Shown: positions 56,640 through 64,000 of the stretch, in pieces | How the letters are laid out: each line of letters begins with the position of its first letter | Position numbering within the stretch: the stretch's first letter is position 1 | Assembly: GCA_025642065.1 (NCBI GenBank) | Contig: JAODUP010000144.1 | Span: 1 to 64,000, forward strand | DNA: 64,000 bases | Direction of reading: 5' to 3' | Origin: Paralvinella palmiformis | Taxonomy: Eukaryota > Annelida > Polychaeta > Terebellida > Alvinellidae | Translations under genes and position numbers: made by a program | Notes under the pieces: model-generated | Databases searched by the model: none | Told to the model about the DNA's origin: nothing | The model's input: the letters and a program-made list of their open reading frames with translations, nothing else

Positions 56640-58340
56640 TAAATTGATTTTTTTATTCCCTCTCTGCTTGAAACGCCCCTAAGAACTTTCCCAAATGTTG
56701 ATCATCTAAAATAGATTCCACTGTAGCATTTCCTAAGAACAATATTTCAATAACATTCAGAAAGTAATTTTTCCCCCAGAAAGTAACAAGAACCATCTTA
56801 CTGACTGTGATATAATTTACTTTCGGTTTACTTGGGGTTCGTTTCGTGGCAGATGAGTTAAGCATCTGCGTCTTTAGTTCAGCTTTCTCAGAATTTGTCT
56901 TGCTCGCTCCTGTTAAGATACAAGGAGAGATTCCAATTAGTCTGCTGGTTAATGGGCTTTGAAAAATGGCTAACAAAATTTCGACGAATTTCATCACACC
57001 ATTCGCTACTCGTACCGCCAGGATCGGCCGCATTCACGTCTTGCCCCATTCACTTTACGCGCCATTTGTGTCTCGGATCGTTAAGTCGACGTACAACTCA
57101 CGCCTTGTGCCGTAATTCACTTATCGCCCATTCATGTCCGGTCCCATTCACGATTCGTCCAATTCATTTTTCGTACCAGTTGTGGCCACGGCAAGGCCCT
57201 AACCCCGCTGAGGGTGCGGATCTACTCGTTGCGGGATCGAATCCTTCTGCCGCTTGAGTCTGTCGGATGTTTCATGCAATTGGTGTCGCTCCGCTCACAC
57301 CTCGTACCACTTTACTTAATTAATATCTCCCGCCAGTATTCACATTTCTCGACAGGTTTCCGTGTGTGTGTGTGTGTGTGTGTGCGTGCGCGCGTGTCAA
57401 ACTACTAGTATTTAGACTTAACACGTTTCAAAATTAACACCATTGACACACAAAAAACGCCACTATAAAGTGCCCTGGCAATTACATATTCCGTCAAAAT
57501 ACCTATTATTAAATGGCAATTTTTAGCTATCTGCGAAATAAAGCGTGAACAATTTTTCACCTATAATTCATTCATTTATTATTATATTTACGCAGTTTTG
57601 TATCTTGCTCATTGATCGGTTAATAGCGACGGTCTGATTAGCCAATTCCGGTCACGTTGCCCATTTGATGACAGCGAAGTGTCGGATGAGGTATTAATCA
57701 CGAGGTACCAGCATCATTAGTCAGCACCTTCGGGTACTAAAACATGCAAAATCACACTATCCAGAAATGTTTCCAGAATCCAGCAAAGGATCGGAACCAT
57801 GAACCGTCGTGATTTCGGTTAAAGTATTCTAACGCTTCAGCTGCGCAACGAATAAATTGAACTTTATTATTTTATTTTGGATGAAAACTGGAACCTTCAT
57901 CCGGGTTCATTTTAATGTATTACACTGGAACCCGTTATAACGAGGATCGCTAGACGGCGGTATACGTTTACGCGTTGTTAGAATTGAGGAAGAGGATGTA
58001 ATTTTAATGCATCCTAATTACTGATAACCGCCCCTTTAAAGATCAACTGTGAAACAGGTGTACTTTAACCTGGTTCGCTGATTATTGGCAGGTGTTTACT
58101 GCACAAAAAATAGATTACATCCTGTTTGAAAAGAACGATCTAATCATTATTTTATGCCGTTTTCGGGTTCTAATGGGGTATCGATTGTGCACATCTGTGG
58201 TTCGATCTTCGATGATTGATGTCTTTATGTAAACATCGTTCTATTTGTTTAAGACGTTTACGTTGTTTACGTTTTCTCCGTTAGAGCTGCATCAGATAGA
58301 AAACCTGCCGTAAGAGGAAATTCCTATTTGGAGTTCAATA
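56640..58340. other. No gene supported
   Basis: A minus-strand frame at 57033-56653 is open for 126 codons without a recognisable domain. A tRNA-like head with GGGATCGAATCC lies at about 57185-57250. (GT)n at 57363-57384. Confidence 0.4.
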
Positions 58341-58348
58341 GACTAATT

Positions 58349-58549
58349 GCATGATGACGTCAAAAACCAAAACAAACCCGGCGCGCTTTGCATTGTGGGT
58401 TATATTTTGGCATGATTATAACAGATCCGGAACATTGACGTTTAAGGTTAAAATGGCGGGATTATCACGGTATTATCACTCAGCTGACCCCCTATCCATC
58501 CCACAATGCAAAGCGTGGCTGGTTTGTTTGGTTTTTGACGTCATCATGC
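58349..58549. mobile_element. Short hairpin element (MITE-like) with about 50-bp inverted arms
   Basis: Left arm from 58349 and right arm to 58549 are inverted copies (shared GCATGATGACGTCAAAAACC and GCTTTGCATTGTGGG). Each arm holds a perfect CRE, TGACGTCA. The loop is about 100 bp with no coding content. No clear target duplication is visible. Confidence 0.75.
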
Positions 58550-58559
58550 TTCAGGCTTA

Positions 58560-59150
58560 TTGTAATCAATTCGTTCCGCTATTCGCTTACGCGCCGTTAT
58601 TTTGCAATTATTATTCATGCATTTAAAATTTCGAAATATCTTTGACCCAACAAGACGCAACAAGATAAAGTAAATTGAACATACATTCTACGTTCCATGT
58701 CTATATTTCGCAGTTACCAGCTGTTAGACATATCCCAGCTGTTACGCGGTTAAACAGCTGAGATATGTCTCAGAGCCGTTAACTTTCCCGGAGTCTGACA
58801 ATGAGTAGCGGAGGCAGGGTGTTAAAGAAAGGAATTCATTTAAAGCTAGTACAATGTTAAACAAGGAGTTGAGTTCGGTTGTTTATCCTCGAGCCTGATT
58901 TTAAGACAATACACGACAGAACTCTCGATGCCCGGAACTGACTCGACCTCGTTTACCTCACGACTGAAGCCGCATTTCTACTACAATAACTAACAAAGAA
59001 CGGCCATTTTATGTAAGGATCGTCTCTTTCTCACATCTAAATCGTTGGATGGAAACGTTAAATATTGGAGATTTCCCCTGAAACATTATTTACATATCGC
59101 CATAATGCTCCGTAGTAGAGTAGATTATTCTACGCATGATCTCATGTTTA
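58560..59150. other. No gene supported
   Basis: A local repeat of CAGCTGTTA/AGACATATC around 58720-58770 forms a small inverted repeat (GACATATCCCAGCTGTTA against AACAGCTGAGATATGTC). Confidence 0.5.
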
Positions 59151-59159
59151 TATAGAGGG

Positions 59160-59300
59160 CGCCACCATGGCTTACCAGGTAGAACAACTAATCACATGAG
59201 CAACTAGCATCTGGGATCAAACTTCGGACAGGCTATGCCTGGAGGTTGTTTCATCTGGCATATTATTTCGTTGCTACGGGAGGTTTGTCAGCTTAGTCAA
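59160..59300 (+). mobile_element. SINE family 1-related, old divergent copy
   Basis: GGTTGTTTCATCTGGCATAT, TTTCGTTGC, GGGAGGT keep the order of the family 1 core. The head is barely tRNA-like. Confidence 0.45.
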
Positions 59301-59439
59301 TCATAGGCCCACATTTTTGCATCGAAATAAACAGGATGGTGATGAAAAATGATATCAGACAGATACATGCTCTCTATGCCTCTCCACAGTTTGTTACATC
59401 TGTTACACTTTCTTTTTATACAGCGCCATTTTTATACAC

Positions 59440-59528
59440 CTCGTACACACACAAGTGTGTGTGCGCACACATACGCACAAACACGCATTCACATACTAAA
59501 AAACACACACACACACACACACACACAC
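59440..59528. repeat. (AC)n-rich tract
   Basis: Broken AC run, then about 28 bp of pure AC. Confidence 0.93.
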
Positions 59529-59529
59529 C

Positions 59530-60335
59530 ACAATTGCAGAACTTTGTTATCTATGTTAATCATCATGTTCGTGTTAACTGACGCATAGACGTTGTAAACT
59601 GACAGCGAAGAAATGTGTCGAGATGTCGATCAGATAAAGAGATGTGTTCACTGTCCGGATCTATGTTGATCCCTTCAAATCTGTATACACATGTTATCGT
59701 CTCGCTGTATCCGTATAAATATATCTGTATAGACATGGAACTGTCCGGATAAGTGGGCACCTATCTCGACGTATCCGGATCAACACCTATCTAGAATGTC
59801 ATCCTGGATCCTGAATTCGGATAATGATTGAACGTAGCCAATAACCTATACGAATCGGTGTCCCGTTTGATTGACCTTCACACATGACCGTTCACATCCG
59901 GCAGCCTTTAATGACGTAAGCAGCGCTGGGTGCATACACTTTTCTTAATATAGTGCAGGCGAATGGATGTCTGGCATGGTAGTTTCGTGGATACTCCAGG
60001 GTTCGAATCCTTTTTGTCCTTGGGCTCTAAGGACTTCGGCGCTTTTCATTTCCTCCTTCTACTGGCACCGATTTTGACATTTAAGCCTCGTTTTAAACTC
60101 CCCGAGGAGTAAAGTGTTTCTATGTCTTTACTGAGTTATAGCTGAAACAACCAGTAAGATAAAAATAACAAGTTTGGTATATTCGAAACGGTTCACGTGT
60201 TTCACATATTTCAGTCAGATAATCTCTGGGCGTACGTGGGGAAAATATATGTTAGATATTCGAACCGATAACCTTTTTTTTTCTCAGCACATGTTTCAGT
60301 CAATATAGGCTGTTGATGTATGTAAGGAAAACACC
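59530..60335. other. No gene; tRNA-like head at about 59955-60030
   Basis: Box B GGGTTCGAATCC at about 59999 with a weak box A upstream suggests a SINE head. TATCCGGAT-like words recur at 59650-59825. Confidence 0.4.
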
Positions 60336-60339
60336 TGTT

Positions 60340-60340
60340 A

Positions 60341-60417
<77 letters not shown>

Positions 60418-60420
60418 TAT
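60340..60420. repeat. (AT)n microsatellite
   Basis: About 80 bp, one AC break. Confidence 0.97.
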
Positions 60421-60892
60421 GATCTACACGTTGACCCATAATGTTGTTAAGTACATATTGTGATCTAGATTATAAGTTGTAATGGTGGTGTGTATATAGT
60501 TTCAACAAGATGTAGATAAGTAATTTTGTTGAGTATCTATTTTTTTAAATCATAGAAAAGGCAGTTACTTTCCACCTAAATAAATACTTTTTCAATAATA
60601 ACTTTAATGAATCCGTACAGTCTTCTGCAAATAAAATTAGTCACGGTACTGGAATCACCTTGATTCTGGTGAAAAATGATATTATGCATTTGATACAGTT
60701 TGTCATAATGTCCTTTTTTTCTAAGCTGAAAGACATGTTCGGTTTAGGTAGAGTATTCTGGAGAATGCCTTTTCGTGGTATTTTTTCTGATGTTCAGTTA
60801 TTGTTAACGACTTGGATTAACTTCCTCTTGTGATCACTACACGGCTTAGAGATGTTGATGTTCTGCGCCAGTGCCACTATATATGTATTGTA

Positions 60893-60905
60893 AAACACAC
60901 GCACA

Positions 60906-60980
<75 letters not shown>
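60893..60980. repeat. (AC)n(AT)n compound microsatellite
   Basis: AC to about 60944, then AT. Confidence 0.96.
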
Positions 60981-60987
<7 letters not shown>

Positions 60988-61093
60988 TTGATCTAGAGTT
61001 GTATAATCCATGTACTATTTGCGTCTTTGGAGGGACGCCGTTTAGGTGTTTTGCCTGGTTATCTAGCATTTAAATGGCTGTCGCAGGCACAGT

Positions 61094-61462
61094 TTGTTTG
61101 TTTTGTTGTTCGGGGAGAATCCTCAGGCTGTCGCTTAATCAGCACAACCTCTATGTTGGAGTGGTTGAGGAACGTCCTCCCCCACCACTCACAGGGGAGC
61201 AGTACGGAAAGATGGAGCCGAAATAACCTGAGGGTGGTCACTGCCAGAGTGTTTTACGTCCTCATGGGGTTTTTAACATCCCCCTTTATTTTAAGTAATT
61301 CAGTGGAGACGGCAGCGACATTTAACGTGTTCAGTCACCCACGATGTAGTGAGCCGAGAAATTAATCTCTGGAAACGTTTCGACCTCTTACGGGGTTCGA
61401 ACCTGCGATCGTTAGCACCAAGTGCCGGGTGCTTACCCGCTAGGCCACCGGAGCTCACTATA
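61094..61462 (-). mobile_element. SINE family 3, full-length, inserted in repeat R
   Basis: Flanked by a perfect 11-bp duplication GCAGGCACAGT (61083-61093 and 61463-61473). Reverse strand: GCTCCGGTGGCCTAGCGGGT (box A region), box B GGTTCGAACCCC, a long body and a tail with AACAACAAAACAAACA. The empty site is seen in copy A at 40 kb. Confidence 0.93.
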
Positions 61463-62233
61463 GCAGGCACAGTACGCTCTTAAAGCATTATAAGTACTCT
61501 TGACTCAGGAATAGAAACACTGCATCGCATCTCGAACGGTGGCATTGGAAACGGCTCGCGCGGTTGGTGTGTTTTATATAACAACTTTAGTTGGATATAA
61601 AATTCACCTTGGTTGTATGTGGGAACAGAATTATCTTTCCTAGGTCCAGTTATGTCCCAGTTTGTACTATTACATTCAAGATTAGCTCTAATCTGCTTGT
61701 CATAAATAACATATAAGAACTACAATAGCAGACATTAGGTCAGGTTTGAAAATGATAACATAGTTCTAACAGTACGGAAGCTATGACGCGCTATTACGGT
61801 CTGCTTCAGCGCAGATGTCAGTCTTTTAATAGCAATTAAGATAAACAGTTTTAATAGTAGTCGCTTCATGACGCCTGCCGTTGTAAAAACTGATCTTTGA
61901 AGACAGTGACAATTGGGTTATATAGTTTATATAGTATTGCTTTGAAGAAAGATACAGCAATTGAAAAATAGCTATAAATAGGGCTGCTTAGATAATTAAT
62001 CTAAACATTCTCACTACTGCCGTGATCTGACTTGGGTGTTCTACTCCCAAACTCCACGGCTGTAGGTGATTCGCTTTTTGTTTTTGCTTGGCGGCTTAGG
62101 GACTGGTGAGACATTACACATGTCTCAGCAAGAAAAGTCGCCACTCTGGATTCAGTCCCCTGAAGAAACGTCCCAGAGTTTGAATTCACGGTTCGAGATT
62201 CTCTGTGCCTGTGCCTTATTATACACAGCTAAA

Positions 62234-62240
<7 letters not shown>

Positions 62241-62274
<34 letters not shown>

Positions 62275-62310
62275 CGCACGCCCGCATACACACACATACG
62301 CACACACTCT
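62241..62310. repeat. (AC)n(AT)n compound microsatellite
   Basis: AC run to about 62260, short AT, then AC-rich. Confidence 0.93.
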
Positions 62311-62884
62311 GTCCTGAGAATGAGTAAATTTCTCCTCTTTCTGAAAATATTTACATCATTATATTGCTTCTATTCAGCTTTGGATGACTGAATGTCTTTT
62401 GAAATTAAATGATGATAAAACGAAAATTATCTATTTGGCTTCACCACATTGTGTGTAATCACACAGAGCACACAGAGGAGCAACTACTCGAAATTATGAT
62501 CATATCTCCATAATTCTTCAAAATCTACATTGACAATCTATTTCAAGATCTTACGAACACAATTATAATCTATTACAGACATGACACCTAAATATTTGTG
62601 TGGAATCTTCTTTAATAGAAAGTCATTCGCAAAACTAAGGTCTTTCATCCAAATAATGTTCCGGGTGCCTGTCTCAAGTGATATGGCGATAATGGGTGTA
62701 TTGTCGTAGCCCACAGTCTGAGAAACAGGTTACCCTCCAAGGTTGAATTAGCTGATATACATTGTTTAAATTCCTTATTAGGTTTTTGCAGACATTTTAT
62801 TTGGAATGTCAGTTTACAGCGCCCTGTTTTATATGAAAAGAACTTTATTAAATATACATTATTAATGTTATTATTATTATTAGG

Positions 62885-63555
62885 ATAAAAATGCACAATT
62901 GCCTGGCAACTAAACACGATAATGCCAATCATGGAAGAGTTTGTGCGTGCCTCTTATTGTAATGACTCATTTAAAGATGTATCTGTGTTAGATATGTATG
63001 ATATATGGATTATATTAAAACAATACTATATTCTTTAACAAGAAGGACGTTAATTACAGTTGATTAATTAAAGTTGGGAGTTTATTCGTTTCCGGATCCC
63101 CATTCAACCCCGACCGTTATTCAATTCCGGGCCAATACTGGATCAGATACGGTATACCTCAGATATATAATGTATAACCATCGACTACTCCAGAGAGATT
63201 ACAACATTTTCACCAACTTCAACCAGCACCTAACAATAAACAGTTACGTTTACATTATGATGACCCGACCTTGACTTAGATTCTGAACGATGTGCGCCAT
63301 CTCTGAACAATAAACAGACAGAAATCGACCTATAATCTTTTCCGGATCATAACTCCTCGCCAGTTTTCCTGATTTGCTAGATGAATAAACAGTTCAAATC
63401 TCCGAGTTTGATAATTAGAAATACAGGAAGCTTAAATATAGTATGGAAAATAATACAATTTAGCTACGAGAGACTGTCTGTTATATAATATATTATATTT
63501 GGCGGCACTCCAGTCGTTTCTTTTTACAAAAATAATCAACTTTTACAGTTAGTTG
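62885..63555. other. No gene supported
   Basis: Unique-looking AT-rich DNA. Confidence 0.4.
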
Positions 63556-63559
63556 GTGG

Positions 63560-64000
63560 CAGACATAAGGTCAATTCCATTTGGTCAATTCCAATTCTAA
63601 CTCCACCTCAAATTTATCAATTCCAATTCAATTCCAATTCTAAAATTTGCAATTCCAATTCTAATTCCGACTCTTTTTTGCTTAATATTTTTTACCATGA
63701 GTAGATACTCCGAGTACCTACTTGGAATACATACTCCGAGTAGTTTATATTCCAACTAGGATTGTCATGGAAGAAATATTTCTGAATTAAAAATTAAACG
63801 GTAAATTAATTTGTGGGTTTAATTTAATTTTACCTGTTCTAAACATTGAATGGAACCAAAGCTCTGGATCATTATGGTTCCAGTATATTGGTAACACCAC
63901 ATGTAAGTGTTAACATTGTAAAAATGTTATATTAATTTTTGGATTTAATTGTTTTGTAGGAAACTTCAAATTCAAAATTTCTCAATTCCAATTCAAGATT
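63560..64000. mobile_element. Non-autonomous hAT-type transposon, left part (runs off the window)
   Basis: Starts CAGACATAAGGTCAATTCCA with the same CAATTCCAATTCC arms and CCGACTCTTTTTTGCTTAAT segment as the element at 32459. The putative left duplication is GTTGGTGG (63552-63559). The centre (about 63700-63970) differs from the other copy. The right terminus lies beyond the window. Confidence 0.82.

Larger units (their letters stand above)
60861..62310 (+). mobile_element. Dispersed repeat R, copy B
   Basis: Body 60985-62000 matches copy A at 40370-40980. Direct terminal segments lie at 60861-60900 and 62199-62240, each followed by AC/AT microsatellite. Interrupted by a SINE family 3 insertion at 61094-61462. 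It keeps about 170 bp (62010-62180) that copy A lacks. Confidence 0.7.
60685..62880 (+). mobile_element. Decayed LINE remnant split by repeat R copy B
   Basis: Left part: GCATTTGATACAGTTTGTCA translates to AFDTVCHN (motif A-like) and, after a shift, LSKLKDMFGLG. Right part from about 62377: LWMTECLLKLNDDKTKIIYL, the conserved post-catalytic RT block, and at about 62690 AHSLRNRLPSKVE, the usual LINE C-terminal. The active-site region is missing, lost at or before the insertion of the R element between them. Confidence 0.5.

Noticed and set aside
56653..57033. 126-codon minus-strand frame
   Set aside because: Composition is mildly protein-like, but I see no family motif and no flanking exons. 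Too weak to call.

Overview
This is a eukaryotic (animal) window. It is AT-rich, has spliceosomal introns, and holds very many microsatellites, several tRNA-derived SINE families, LINE fragments and DNA-transposon remnants. The repeat load, the intron-split GCNT-type glycosyltransferase and the THAP/YqaJ transposon proteins suggest a marine invertebrate, most likely a mollusc. That assignment is inference from content, not a proven identity. No prokaryotic features (operons, Shine-Dalgarno sites, CRISPR arrays) are present.

I can support one intact host gene. On the minus strand, four coding exons (14116-13101, 11845-11722, 7809-7644, 7052-6715) join in consistent phase into a 547-residue type II membrane protein of the core-2/I-branching beta-1,6-N-acetylglucosaminyltransferase family (GCNT, GT14). 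The second exon is only 124 nt and sits inside a roughly 5.3-kb gap; it was found by reading the minus strand for the missing piece of the fold. The introns carry a 5'-truncated LINE, three SINE copies and microsatellites.

The rest is intergenic and dominated by mobile DNA. From 1.8 to 16.2 kb there are two copies of one inverted-repeat family and an old, broken gene fragment. From 20 to 21 kb there is a cleanly bounded non-autonomous hAT-type element with an 8-bp target duplication. From 26 to 31 kb there are THAP-like and hAT-transposase remnants. From 31.8 to 37.5 kb there is a layered nest: a two-gene DNA transposon (THAP transposase on plus, SAP-YqaJ nuclease on minus, internally deleted where they meet), and beside or inside it a LINE split by a second hAT-type element that itself carries a piece of another LINE in reverse. 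A SINE with a perfect 14-bp target duplication lies at the edge of this nest.

From 38 to 52 kb the window is mostly tandem DNA: a 44-bp repeat, triplet tracts, a 300-bp CT tract, five perfect 31-bp units, and a 1.7-kb array of 22-bp units with higher-order structure. From 52 to 64 kb there is a short hairpin element with CRE-like arms, a dispersed repeat whose second copy is split by a SINE with an 11-bp target duplication, a decayed LINE, and the left end of another hAT-type element cut by the window edge.

The genes do not form a pathway. The single host gene sits in a repeat-rich landscape where several transposon classes have inserted into one another.
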